A stretch of 64,000 nucleotides of DNA from Actinoplanes sichuanensis. Lineage in GTDB: Bacteria > Actinomycetota > Actinomycetes > Mycobacteriales > Micromonosporaceae. Below the pieces are notes generated by a model that worked only from the letters and a program-made list of their open reading frames with translations, did no database searches and had not been told where the DNA came from. Positions 33,484 to 42,345 of the stretch are shown one piece after another (position 1 is the stretch's first letter; every line of letters begins with the position of its first letter). The stretch lies in contig NZ_AP028461.1 in NCBI RefSeq assembly GCF_033097365.1, positions 8,370,001 through 8,434,000 on the forward strand, read 5' to 3'. The position numbers and the translations under genes were made by a program.

Positions 33484-34434
33484 ATGCATACCGTGGCGGT
33501 TCTCGCCTATCAGGGGATGTCGGTCTTCGAGACGGGCATCGTCACCGAGGTGTTCGGGCTGCCCCGGCCCGAGTTCGACTTCCCCTGGTATGAGCTGACC
33601 ATCTGCGCCGAGACGCCCGGGCCGGTCCGGCTGGTCGGTGGCGCGACCCTGCACACCGAGCACGGGCTGGACACCTTCGCGGCCGCCGACACGCTGATCG
33701 TTCCCGGGGTCCCGGACATGCGGGTCGGCCCGTCACCGGAGCTGGTGGCGGCGATCAGGGCGGCCCACGCCCGGGGCGCGCGGATCATGTCCATCTGCTC
33801 GGGCGCGTTCGCGCTGGCCGGCGCCGGTCTCCTGGACGGGCGCCGGGCCACCACCCATTGGCGGTACGCGGAGATCCTGCGCCGCCGCCACCCGGCTGTC
33901 GCGGTCGACGCCGACGTCCTCTACATCGATCTCGGCGACGTGCTGACCAGCGCCGGCAGCGCGGCCGGCCTGGATCTGTGCCTACACGTGATCCGCCGAG
34001 ACCACGGCCCGAAGGCGGCGAACCTGGTGGCCCGCCGCCTGGTCGTGCAGCCGCACCGGGACGGCGGCCAGGCCCAGTTCATCGAGGCGCCGATGCCCGA
34101 CGACCCGGCCGACGACAGACTGTCGCGCAGCATGGAGTGGGCGCTCGGCAACCTGGCCACGCCGATCTCGGTGGAGATCCTGGCCCGGCGGGCGCACATG
34201 TCCGAGCGCACCTACCTACGGCATTTCTCCCGCGCGACCGGGACGACGCCGATCCGCTGGCTGATCAGCCAGCGGGTGCACGCCAGCCTGGCCCTGCTGG
34301 AGACGACCGGCACACCGATCGAGGAGGTGGCGGCCGCGGTCGGGTTCGAGAGCCCGGTCACCTTCCGGCACCATTTCGCGCAGTCGATGCGCACGTCACC
34401 CTCGGCCTACCGGCGCGCCTTCCACATGAGCTGA
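33484..34434 (+). CDS. GlxA/AraC-family transcriptional regulator
   Basis: Residues 1-185 form a DJ-1/PfpI-like domain (VAVLAYQGMSVFETGIVTEV; SICSGAFALAGAGLLDGR with the nucleophile-elbow Cys) and residues about 215-316 a double helix-turn-helix of the AraC family (ISVEILARRAHMSERTYLRH; ETTGTPIEEVAAAVGFESPV). GlxA-type regulators use the first domain to sense a ligand. Targets are unknown. The last 39 bp overlap the convergent GH42 gene. Confidence 0.92.
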   Translation: MHTVAVLAYQGMSVFETGIVTEVFGLPRPEFDFPWYELTICAETPGPVRLVGGATLHTEHGLDTFAAADTLIVPGVPDMRVGPSPELVAAIRAAHARGARIMSICSGAFALAGAGLLDGRRATTHWRYAEILRRRHPAVAVDADVLYIDLGDVLTSAGSAAGLDLCLHVIRRDHGPKAANLVARRLVVQPHRDGGQAQFIEAPMPDDPADDRLSRSMEWALGNLATPISVEILARRAHMSERTYLRHFSRATGTTPIRWLISQRVHASLALLETTGTPIEEVAAAVGFESPVTFRHHFAQSMRTSPSAYRRAFHMS

Positions 34435-36348
34435 CCGGATCCGCGTCCCGCCCGGCGGCAGGAGGAGGTCACCCACGGTGGCCGGCTCGGTGCCGTGGTT
34501 GAAGAGGAACAGCAGGTCACCACGACGGACCGCCTCCACATCGGACGGCAGATCGGGCAGCACCGGCTCGATACCGGCATCGACCGCCACCTGATGCAGC
34601 AGCGCCTGGAGCGAGTCGTCGGTCAATGCGGTGGAGAGGTACCAGGCGGTGCCGGCGCCGTACCGGTTGCGGGTGATCGCCGGCGCTCCGGCCAGCGGCC
34701 CGTCGGCGTACAGGCTGATCGTCTCGGCCCCGGCGGTCTCGACCCGTTCGATCCAACGTTCGGCAGTGAGAGCGGTGCCGGCGGAGGAGGCGGCGGACAG
34801 GTTGATCACGGTTTCCGGTGCCTGCGGGTGCCATTCGACCACCCGCATCCCCAGGACCTCGCGGAACGCACCCGGGTAACCACCCAGCCGGATCCGGCTG
34901 TCCGGTTCGGCGATGCCGCTCAGGTAGGTGACCACGAGCGTCCCGCCGGCGGCGACGTAGTCCCGGAAGGCCGCGGCCGCCTCGTCGGAGACGAGATAGA
35001 GGTGCGGCATGACGATCATCCGGTAGTCGCCGAGGTCGGTGGAGACGCCGGGGAAGACGAAATCAGCCTGCAGCTTGGCCCGGTACAGCGCGCGATGCGC
35101 CTGCCGCACGGCGGCCAGGTAGTCGATGTCCCCGGCGGGCAGACCGGGCCCCTGCAGGGCCCACCACGAGGGCGCGTCCCAGGTCACCGCGACACTCGCG
35201 GTGGGCTGTTCGGTTTCGGTCACTTCCAGATTCCGGAGGGTACGGCCAAGCGCGATCGCCTCCCGGAAGACCGGGGTGTCCGGTCCCGCGTGCGGCACGA
35301 GCGCCGAGTGGAACAGTTCGGCCCCGCCGCGCGGCTGCCGCCACTGGAAGTACATCGCCCCGCCGGAGCCCCGTGCCACGTACCCGAGGCTGTGCCGGGT
35401 GAGCCGTCCCGGTTCCTTGGAGTGCATCCGCCCGGCGGTGTAGATCAGGTTCGGCCCGGTCTCCATCAGCAGCCACGATCCGCCGCCCCAGCCGCGGGCC
35501 AGGTCGGCGGCGAACGCGGTCTGCTCCTCGGCGCCGGTGCCCGCGTCGTCCGGGTAGTGGTCGACGGCGACGATGTCGACCTCCTCGGCCCAGCGCGCGT
35601 GGTCGACACTGACCCAGCCGCCCTGCACGAAGTTGGTGGTGACGGGCACGTCCGGGTTGGCCGCGCGCAGCAGGTCACGCTGCTCGATGAAACCGTCCAG
35701 CAGTTCGTCGGAGAGGAACCGGCGGAAGTCGAGCACGTGCGCCGGGTTCGGCATGTACTGGGTGGCGCGCGGCGGGGTGATCTGTGCCCAGTCGGAATAG
35801 CGCTGGCTCCAGAACGACGTGGTCCACGCCTCGTTGAGGACGCTCAGGTCGCCGTGCTTCTTCTGCAGCCACAGCCGGAACGCGGTGGCCGTGGCGTCGC
35901 AGCGGCAATCGGTGCCGTACTCGTTGTGCACGTGCCACATGGCCAGCGCCGGGTGGTGGGCGTACCGCTGGGCCAGGCGACCGGCGATGTCCCGGGCCGC
36001 GGCGCGGTAGGCGGGCGCCGACACGCAGTAGGTGTCCCGGCTGCCGTGGGTGAGTCGCACCCCGTCGGCGGTGACCGGCAGCGCCTCCGGGTGGGCGAGG
36101 CTGAACCAGGGCGGCGGCGACGCGGTCGGAGTGGCCAGCGCGACCCGGATCCCGCCCGCGTGGAGCAGGTCGAGCACCCGGTCGAGCCAGCCGAACTCGT
36201 AGCGACCCGGCTCCGGTTCGAGGTCGGACCAGGCGAAGACGCCGACCGTGGCGATGTTCACCCCGGCCTGCCGCATCAGCGCGACGTCCTCCGCCCACAC
36301 CTCCTCCGGCCACTGCTCCGGGTTGTAGTCGCCGCCGAAGAAGAGCAA
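34396..36348 (-). CDS. Glycoside hydrolase family 42 beta-galactosidase
   Basis: The 650-residue enzyme begins FFGGDYNPEQWPEEVW, the GH42 hallmark, and has the catalytic acid/base Glu143 in HNEYG and the nucleophile in LLMETGPN (about residue 300). The C-terminal half holds the trimerisation and small beta domains. Many GH42 enzymes bind zinc with four Cys; here C108, C148 and C150 are present but the fourth ligand position is Thr, so the metal site is probably lost. No signal peptide: it acts on imported galactosides. The start is TTG with AGAGGTGG upstream. It is divergent from the GH95 gene across an inverted repeat. Confidence 0.93.
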   Translation of the reverse strand: MLFFGGDYNPEQWPEEVWAEDVALMRQAGVNIATVGVFAWSDLEPEPGRYEFGWLDRVLDLLHAGGIRVALATPTASPPPWFSLAHPEALPVTADGVRLTHGSRDTYCVSAPAYRAAARDIAGRLAQRYAHHPALAMWHVHNEYGTDCRCDATATAFRLWLQKKHGDLSVLNEAWTTSFWSQRYSDWAQITPPRATQYMPNPAHVLDFRRFLSDELLDGFIEQRDLLRAANPDVPVTTNFVQGGWVSVDHARWAEEVDIVAVDHYPDDAGTGAEEQTAFAADLARGWGGGSWLLMETGPNLIYTAGRMHSKEPGRLTRHSLGYVARGSGGAMYFQWRQPRGGAELFHSALVPHAGPDTPVFREAIALGRTLRNLEVTETEQPTASVAVTWDAPSWWALQGPGLPAGDIDYLAAVRQAHRALYRAKLQADFVFPGVSTDLGDYRMIVMPHLYLVSDEAAAAFRDYVAAGGTLVVTYLSGIAEPDSRIRLGGYPGAFREVLGMRVVEWHPQAPETVINLSAASSAGTALTAERWIERVETAGAETISLYADGPLAGAPAITRNRYGAGTAWYLSTALTDDSLQALLHQVAVDAGIEPVLPDLPSDVEAVRRGDLLFLFNHGTEPATVGDLLLPPGGTRIRSAHVEGAPVGRG

Positions 36349-36366
36349 TCAGACCACCTCTTGCTA

Positions 36367-36387
36367 TTAGTTTGAACCCTAAACAAA
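36367..36387. promoter_or_regulatory. Operator-like inverted repeat between GH42 and GH95 genes
   Basis: TTAGTTT, seven bases, AAACAAA: six of seven positions pair. The left half matches the half-site found before the ABC importer (42161) and on the minus strand before the GH5 gene (49611-49638). Confidence 0.5.
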
Positions 36388-36396
36388 ATATGAGCC

Positions 36397-38526
36397 GTGC
36401 AGAGCAACGTCAATCCGTCGTTCCGTGACGCCGAGTCCACCGAGGACTGGGAGCGCGCGCTGATCAGCGGCAACGGCCGGCAGGGTGCGCTCTGTTACGG
36501 CTCGCCCGCCCGGCTGCGGTTCACCCTGGCCCACGAGGACCTGTTCCAGCCGGTCACCGAGCCGCTGCCGGCTCCGCTGACCGCCCCGGCGCTGCCGCGA
36601 CTACGCGAGCTTCTCGACGCCGACCGGTTCCGCGACGCGGCTCGCGCGGTCTGCGACCTCGCCGTTCAGGAGCATCCGGGGTACGAGCAGACGCGCTGGA
36701 TCGATCCGCTGATCGGCGCCGGAACATTGACTTTCACTCCGGCGAACCCGGGGGACGACTATCGGCGCGGCACCGACTTCAGCACCGGTGTGGTCCGGCA
36801 GGAGTGGGCCGGGGTGACCGTCGACGCCTTCGTCTCCCGGACGGCGGACGTGCTGGTCATCCGGGTCGTCGGCACGGACGGGACGGTCGGGGTGGGCCCG
36901 ATCGACGGCACCCCGGAGCGGCCGATCCACTACACCGTCGACGAGTTCGGGGACGATCTCGTCCTGACCGGACGATTCGAGCAGCCGCTCTGGGCCGGGG
37001 CCCTGCCGGGGTGGGCCTTGGCGGTACGCGTACGGCGTACCGAAGAAGGGATTTTGATCTTTGCTCGAACCGTGACCGGAACGCCCGCGCCGGCCGACGC
37101 CCTCGCCGATCTGCCCGCCGGAGACTTCGACGACCTGCTGAAAGAGCACGTGGCCGAGCATGGAAACCTGTTCGGCCGGGTCGATCTCGACCTCGGCGGG
37201 CATCCCGCGCGGGAACTGTTCGACGCCGGCCGCTACACGATCCTCAGCAGCACCGGCCGGCGCCCGCCGACGCTGCAGGGGGTGTGGAGCGGCACGTATT
37301 CGCCGCCGTGGCGCAGTGGCTGGACGATCGACGGCAACCTGCAGGCCGCGCTACTCGCCGTCCTGCCGACCGGGACGCCGGAGCTGATGCCGCCGCTGTT
37401 CGACCTGCTCGACGAGCAGTTCGACGACTTCCGGGAGAACGCGCACCGCCTCTACGGTCTGCCCGGCCTGTTCGTGCCGGCACATCTCGGCACACACGGC
37501 CGGCAGAACCATTTCGGACCCATCTGGTGCCTGACGTTCTGGACCGCCGGGGCCGCCTGGCTGGCCCGCCTCTACCTGGAGCACTGGCAGCACACCGGTG
37601 ACCTGGACTTCCTCCGGGAGCGGGCGCTGCCGTTCCTGCGTGCGGCGGCCGAGTTCCAGCTGTCGTTCGCCACGATCAGGAACGGGCGCGCACGGTTCAG
37701 CCCGTCCTACTCCCCGGAGAACGATCCGGGTGGCTCCGGTGAGCAGGCGACCGTCGACGCCACCCTGGACGTCCAGGCGGTCGGCGCGCTGCTGCGCGGC
37801 CTGCTGACCGTCACCGAGGTGCTGGGGATCACCGACCCGGACACGCTGCGGTGGAAGTCGCTGCTCGCGGCGCTCCCGCCGATGCGTGTCAACGACGCCG
37901 GCGAGCTGGCCGAATGGGTCGATCCGCGCTTTCCGGACAACCACGAGCACCGGCACTGCAGTCATCTCTACCCGCTCTACTACGGCGGGGATCCGGCGTT
38001 CGACGAGGATCCGGCGCTGCGCGCCGCGGCGGTGCGTGCGGTGCGGGCCCGGTTGCGGTGGTGGTTGAGCGAGGCCTCCGACGAGATGGGGTACGGCCTG
38101 GCACTGCTCGGCGTAGCGGCGGCCCATCTGGGGCTGGCCGAGGAGGCCTACGCGGCCCTGACCAGGATCTCCGAGGCGTACTGGCGGCCCAACCGGGCGC
38201 CCACCCACAACCGGGACCACATGTTCAACGTGGACCTGGCCGGCGGCCTACCGGCCCTGGTGGTGGCCATGCTGCTGCGCAGCCGTGACGTCCTCGCCGA
38301 CGGCGTCGCCCGGATCGACCTGCTCCCGGCCCTGCCCGCGGCGTGGCCCACCGGTTCGGTCCGCGGCCTGATCGCCCGCGGCCCGGTGACGGTCGACCTG
38401 ACCTGGTCCCCGGGCACGGTGCGGGCGGTCCTGACCTCCGCCGCCGATCGCACCGTGCACATCGGACTCCCCTCCGGCGCGGTCGAGACGATCACCCTCC
38501 GGGCGAACGTCCCACACCGGCTCTAG
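36397..38526 (+). CDS. Glycoside hydrolase family 95-like alpha-L-fucosidase/galactosidase
   Basis: The 709-residue protein has the GH95 N-terminal beta domain (ALISGNGRQGALCYG, then HEDLFQPV) followed by an (alpha/alpha)6 barrel with SYSPENDPGGSGEQATVDAT and HRHCSHLYPLYYG, both typical of GH95. Family members remove terminal alpha-L-fucose or alpha-L-galactose by an inverting mechanism. It is somewhat shorter than typical GH95 enzymes and has no signal peptide, so it likely works on imported oligosaccharides together with the divergent GH42 galactosidase. Start GTG. The stop shares CTAG with the convergent permease stop. Confidence 0.88.
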   Translation: MQSNVNPSFRDAESTEDWERALISGNGRQGALCYGSPARLRFTLAHEDLFQPVTEPLPAPLTAPALPRLRELLDADRFRDAARAVCDLAVQEHPGYEQTRWIDPLIGAGTLTFTPANPGDDYRRGTDFSTGVVRQEWAGVTVDAFVSRTADVLVIRVVGTDGTVGVGPIDGTPERPIHYTVDEFGDDLVLTGRFEQPLWAGALPGWALAVRVRRTEEGILIFARTVTGTPAPADALADLPAGDFDDLLKEHVAEHGNLFGRVDLDLGGHPARELFDAGRYTILSSTGRRPPTLQGVWSGTYSPPWRSGWTIDGNLQAALLAVLPTGTPELMPPLFDLLDEQFDDFRENAHRLYGLPGLFVPAHLGTHGRQNHFGPIWCLTFWTAGAAWLARLYLEHWQHTGDLDFLRERALPFLRAAAEFQLSFATIRNGRARFSPSYSPENDPGGSGEQATVDATLDVQAVGALLRGLLTVTEVLGITDPDTLRWKSLLAALPPMRVNDAGELAEWVDPRFPDNHEHRHCSHLYPLYYGGDPAFDEDPALRAAAVRAVRARLRWWLSEASDEMGYGLALLGVAAAHLGLAEEAYAALTRISEAYWRPNRAPTHNRDHMFNVDLAGGLPALVVAMLLRSRDVLADGVARIDLLPALPAAWPTGSVRGLIARGPVTVDLTWSPGTVRAVLTSAADRTVHIGLPSGAVETITLRANVPHRL

Positions 38527-39458
38527 CCCTTCACCGCTCCGATGATCACGCCCTTGGTGAAGTGGCGCTGGACGAACGGGTAGATGATCAGCGCCGGGAC
38601 GACCGTCACGACCACCACCGCCATCTTGATCGCCAGGCTCGGCGGGACCGTCGAGCCGAGACCCGGGATGGCGACCGACGCACCTGACGATGCCGGTGAC
38701 TGGCCGGCCAGGATGAACTGCTGCAACACCCGCTGGACCGGCTGGAGGTCGTTCCGGTCGATGTAGAGGATCGCGTTGAAGAACGCGTTCCAGTAGCCGA
38801 CCGCGTAGAACAGACCGACCACGGCGGTCACCGCCTTGGAGAGCGGCAGCACGATCCGGGTCAGGATGCGCAGTTCACCGGCACCGTCCATGCGGGCGCT
38901 GTCGTACAGCTCACCGGGGATGCTCATGAAGAACGCCCGCAGCACCACCAGGTTGAACGCGCTGATCGCGGTCGGCAGGATCAGCGACAGCAGGTTGTCC
39001 TTCAGCCCCAGGCCGGTGACCACCAGGTAGCTCGGGATCATGCCGGGGTAGATCAGGAACGTCAGCAGGAAGTAGAACAGGATCGGCCGGTGCCCGAGCG
39101 TGCCCGGCCGGGACAGGCCGTACGCGGCGAGCACCGTGACGACCAGGCTGAGCGCCGTTCCGGCGAGCGTGACGATCGTGCTCACCAGGATCGCGTCGGT
39201 GATCTGCCCACCCGAGAAGATCACCACGTACGCCGACGGGTTGAACTCGCGCGGGAGGAACACGTACCCACCGGCGTCGTTGATCGTCTTCTCGGACGAC
39301 AGGCTGGTCACCACGACCACCCAGAGCGGCACCACCACGACCGCCACCACCAGGGTGAGGATCGTGCCCTTGCCGAACTGGCCGAGCAGCGACGGCTGCT
39401 CCTCCCACACCGGCCGCAGCGTGTTGCGACGCGGCCGGACCACGGTGTCTGCGCTCAT
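38523..39458 (-). CDS. Carbohydrate ABC transporter permease (LplC/YtcP type)
   Basis: The 311-residue permease has six membrane helices and the ABC importer loop in MDGAGELRILTRIVLPLS. It ends with PFVQRHFTKGVIIGAVKG, a signature of the MalG-like CUT1/LplC permeases. The start ATG overlaps the stop of the preceding permease gene (ATGA), so although the frame stays open further upstream, this start is clear. It is the last gene of the importer operon. No ATPase gene is in the operon; a shared MsiK-like ATPase elsewhere is usual for such systems. Confidence 0.93.
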   Translation of the reverse strand: MSADTVVRPRRNTLRPVWEEQPSLLGQFGKGTILTLVVAVVVVPLWVVVVTSLSSEKTINDAGGYVFLPREFNPSAYVVIFSGGQITDAILVSTIVTLAGTALSLVVTVLAAYGLSRPGTLGHRPILFYFLLTFLIYPGMIPSYLVVTGLGLKDNLLSLILPTAISAFNLVVLRAFFMSIPGELYDSARMDGAGELRILTRIVLPLSKAVTAVVGLFYAVGYWNAFFNAILYIDRNDLQPVQRVLQQFILAGQSPASSGASVAIPGLGSTVPPSLAIKMAVVVVTVVPALIIYPFVQRHFTKGVIIGAVKG

Positions 39459-40465
39459 CTCTTCGAATAGATCCCTTGCTCGCCGAAACGGTGCGCCAGC
39501 TTGTTGGCCCCCACGATCAGCAGGATCCCGACCGCCGCCTTGAACAGACCGGCCGCCGCACCGACACCCCACTGTTGGACCGCGATGCCCTGGTAGTAGA
39601 CGTAGGTGTCGACCACCTCGGCCGCCTCCCGGCCGACCATCTCGCGTTGCAGCACGAACTGCTCGAAGCCGACGTTGAGAGCGTCGCCCAGCCGCAGGAT
39701 CAGCAGCAGCACGATGACCGACCGCAGGCCGGGCAGGGTGATGTGCCACATCCGGCGCCAGCGGCCGGCGCCGTCCGCGGCCGCCGCCTCGTAGAGCGAG
39801 GGGTCGATGGCCGCGAGCGCCGCCAGGAAGACGATCATGCCCCAGCCGGCGTCCTTCCAGATCGCCTGGGAGGTGATCAGGAACATGAACGTATCCGGGT
39901 TGGTCATGATCTCCGGCGGCGTGTACCCCGCCTGACGCAGCGTCTGCGCGAGCAGACCGGCCCCGCCGAGCATCATCTGGAACAGCGACACCACCAGCAC
40001 CCAGCTGAAGAAGTGCGGCAGGTAGACGACGCTCTGCACCAGCGACCGGATCCGCGGCGACAGGACGCTGTTCAGCAGGACGGCCAGGGCGATCGGAATC
40101 GGGAAGTAGAAGACCAGCTGGAACGCGGTGATCGACAGCGTGGTGATCACCGAGTCCCAGAACGCGCTCGTCTTGAACAGGTACTCGAAGTTCCCGAACC
40201 CGATCCACTCGCTGTAGAGGAACGCCTCCAGGGGGTTGTCGCCGACGAACGGGTTGTAGTCCTGGAAGGCGATGATGTTGCCGAGCGCCGGGATGTAGTG
40301 GAACACCAGCAGCAGCGCCATCGCCGGGAAGCACATGAGCAGCAGCGGCCAGTCCCGCCGCAGCCGCTGCCCGAAGGACAGCTGCTGCCGCGAGACCACC
40401 TTGACTTTCTTCTTCGCCTTCTTCACCGCGACCTGCGGTTCAGCAGCGACAGGGGGCGCGCTCAT
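39455..40465 (-). CDS. Carbohydrate ABC transporter permease (LplB type)
   Basis: The 336-residue MalF-like permease starts with a Lys-rich cytosolic stretch (VKKAKKKVKVVSRQQ), then six membrane helices, with the coupling loop in AAADGAGRWRRMWHITLPGL. The sequence FHYIPALGNIIAFQDYNPF is typical of LplB. It pairs with the LplC-type permease, which it overlaps by 4 bp (ATGA), and itself overlaps the binding-protein gene by 4 bp (ATGA). Confidence 0.93.
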   Translation of the reverse strand: MSAPPVAAEPQVAVKKAKKKVKVVSRQQLSFGQRLRRDWPLLLMCFPAMALLLVFHYIPALGNIIAFQDYNPFVGDNPLEAFLYSEWIGFGNFEYLFKTSAFWDSVITTLSITAFQLVFYFPIPIALAVLLNSVLSPRIRSLVQSVVYLPHFFSWVLVVSLFQMMLGGAGLLAQTLRQAGYTPPEIMTNPDTFMFLITSQAIWKDAGWGMIVFLAALAAIDPSLYEAAAADGAGRWRRMWHITLPGLRSVIVLLLILRLGDALNVGFEQFVLQREMVGREAAEVVDTYVYYQGIAVQQWGVGAAAGLFKAAVGILLIVGANKLAHRFGEQGIYSKR

Positions 40466-42135
40466 CGCCCGTTGTCAGCCAGAACCTTGGCGTAGAACTC
40501 GCGGCCCGCGTCGCCACCGGCGGCGCGCCAGTCGGAGACCACCTTGTCGAACTCGCTGACCGGAGTGCGGCCCTTGAGGATGTCGGTGATCTTGTCTTCG
40601 GTGGGCTGCGCGAGGGCCGCCATCTGGGTCGGCTTCTCCACCTTGATGCCGTCCCACGGATTGACCTCGAGGTACTTCGAGGCGTCGTTACCCCAGTTCA
40701 CGAAGTCCGCGGCGTAGGTCGGGATGTCCGGGCCGCCGACGACGACCGGCGGGCGGCCGCCGAGGAAGATGAACTGGTTGGCGAACTCCTTCACCCACAG
40801 GTCGTTGGTGACCGGCGCACCACTGGCGTCCCGCTTGAAGTGGGTGCCCTCGACCCCGTAGTTCTGCAGCTCCCACTCCTTGGTGCCGAACGGCGCCGCG
40901 GTGTAGTTAAGGACACGCAGCAGTTCCTGGGTGCGTTCCTGACCGAGTCCCTTCTTGACGAACGTCCAGAGGATCGCCGGGCGGGTCCGCCAGCGGACCG
41001 GTGCCTGACCCTTGTCCGCACCGAACACCTTGACGGCCTGCATGTTGAACTTCGGATTGATCTGCACGGCCGGCCGCCACGTCTCCTTCCAGGAGCCGCC
41101 GCCGGTGCCGTACATGAACATCTTGCCGCCCTTGAAGAGGGCCTGGGTGTCGCCGCCCTTGCTCGACGCGATGTCGGGGTGGACCAGCTTCTCGGCGTAG
41201 AGCCGAGCCATGAATTCGACGGCCCGTTTGTACTGCGGCAGCTCCATCCGGTGCACGACCTTGCCGTCGGCGGTCTTCAGCCAGCCGTCCTCCGAGCCGC
41301 CCGCGCCGCAGATCTGCTGCACCTCGAGCCAGATGTCACCGAACGCCCACTCGCCCTTGTCGGCGTTCGTCATCTTCTTGCCGAACTCGTAGAGCTCGTC
41401 CAGCGTGGTCGGGTCGGCGACGCCGCGCTCCTGGGTGACGTCCTTACGGATGAAGAGCACCGAGGGGTACGGCGCGTCGGTCGGGAACGGGACGCCCATC
41501 AGCTTGCCGCCCCACACCGAGTCCTGCCAGGCCCCGGTCTCCAGGCCGGCGAGCATCGGGTACGCGTTGACCTTGTCCCCGGACAGGTGCGGGGTGAGGT
41601 CCTCGAAGAGCGCGTGCACACCCTCGGAGAACCGGGCCAGCTTGGCCACCTCCCAACCCGGGATGCAGGTCAGATCGGGTACGTCCCGGGCGCCCAGCAT
41701 GGTGTTGAGCTTGTCGCCGTACGTGTTGCCGTCCTGGATGTTGAAGTTGATCGCGCCACCCAGATCGGCGTTGACCGCCTCGTTGAGCTTGTTGCCGGCC
41801 GGTGGCGCCGGACCCCACCACGGGGTGGTCGCGGTGACCGGCTTGCCGCTGGTGATCGCCTTGTCGCTGATGGCGTCGACCAGCGACGTCGGGTACTTCA
41901 CGTAGCCGTCCGCCATCGGACGGATGCCCTTGACGTCCGGCTGGACCAGGGTGGAGTCCTTGAACTGCGGAAGCAGACCGGCGGCCTGCTGGGCGTTGGT
42001 GGCCGAGCCCCCGGTGCTCGGGTCCTTGCTGCAACCGGCGAGAACTCCGCCACTGGCCAGGGAGGCGGCGCCGAGGCCGACCAGTCCGAGGAAGTTCCGC
42101 CTGTTCGTCGACGCGCCTTCCATCGCTCTAGCCAC
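40462..42135 (-). CDS. Extracellular solute-binding lipoprotein of the carbohydrate importer
   Basis: The 557-residue protein has a twin-arginine-like signal (TNRRNFLGLVGLGAA) ending in the lipobox LAGC and then a large family-1-type binding domain with WWGPAPPAGNKLN and DVPDLTCIPGWEVAKLARF, similar in length to LipO/YtcQ oligosaccharide-binding proteins. It captures a glycan outside the membrane for the two permeases encoded next. Start GTG at 42135 with GGAAGGG upstream; ATG 42123 is the alternative. A perfect TTAGTTT-N11-AAACTAA inverted repeat upstream is a likely repressor site. Confidence 0.92.
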   Translation of the reverse strand: MARAMEGASTNRRNFLGLVGLGAASLASGGVLAGCSKDPSTGGSATNAQQAAGLLPQFKDSTLVQPDVKGIRPMADGYVKYPTSLVDAISDKAITSGKPVTATTPWWGPAPPAGNKLNEAVNADLGGAINFNIQDGNTYGDKLNTMLGARDVPDLTCIPGWEVAKLARFSEGVHALFEDLTPHLSGDKVNAYPMLAGLETGAWQDSVWGGKLMGVPFPTDAPYPSVLFIRKDVTQERGVADPTTLDELYEFGKKMTNADKGEWAFGDIWLEVQQICGAGGSEDGWLKTADGKVVHRMELPQYKRAVEFMARLYAEKLVHPDIASSKGGDTQALFKGGKMFMYGTGGGSWKETWRPAVQINPKFNMQAVKVFGADKGQAPVRWRTRPAILWTFVKKGLGQERTQELLRVLNYTAAPFGTKEWELQNYGVEGTHFKRDASGAPVTNDLWVKEFANQFIFLGGRPPVVVGGPDIPTYAADFVNWGNDASKYLEVNPWDGIKVEKPTQMAALAQPTEDKITDILKGRTPVSEFDKVVSDWRAAGGDAGREFYAKVLADNGR

Positions 42136-42160
42136 GGCGCACCACCCTTCCGTTATGGGT

Positions 42161-42185
42161 TTAGTTTGGTTAGCGTCTAAACTAA
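42161..42185. promoter_or_regulatory. Operator-like inverted repeat upstream of the importer
   Basis: TTAGTTT (42161-42167) and AAACTAA (42179-42185) pair perfectly around an 11-base spacer, 26 bases before the binding-protein start and on the side of the divergent ROK regulator gene. It is the best candidate for autoregulated ROK binding. Confidence 0.65.
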
Positions 42186-42345
42186 GTACATCGAAGACAA
42201 GCTAACCGACGTGGTGCCGACCGGACAAGCATCGAATGGGAGCGCACCCACGGACAGGCGCCGATCAGGGGAGACGACGAACCGCGGTGATGCGGCAAGA
42301 TGACCAGGCGGACAGCATGTGTGCGCGCCGAGAGCGGGGCTTGAT

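Noticed and set aside
39459..40334. Extension of the LplC-type permease frame into the upstream permease gene
   Set aside because: The added sequence is out-of-frame reading of the LplB-type gene; the ATG at 39458 overlaps its stop as ATGA, the usual coupled start.
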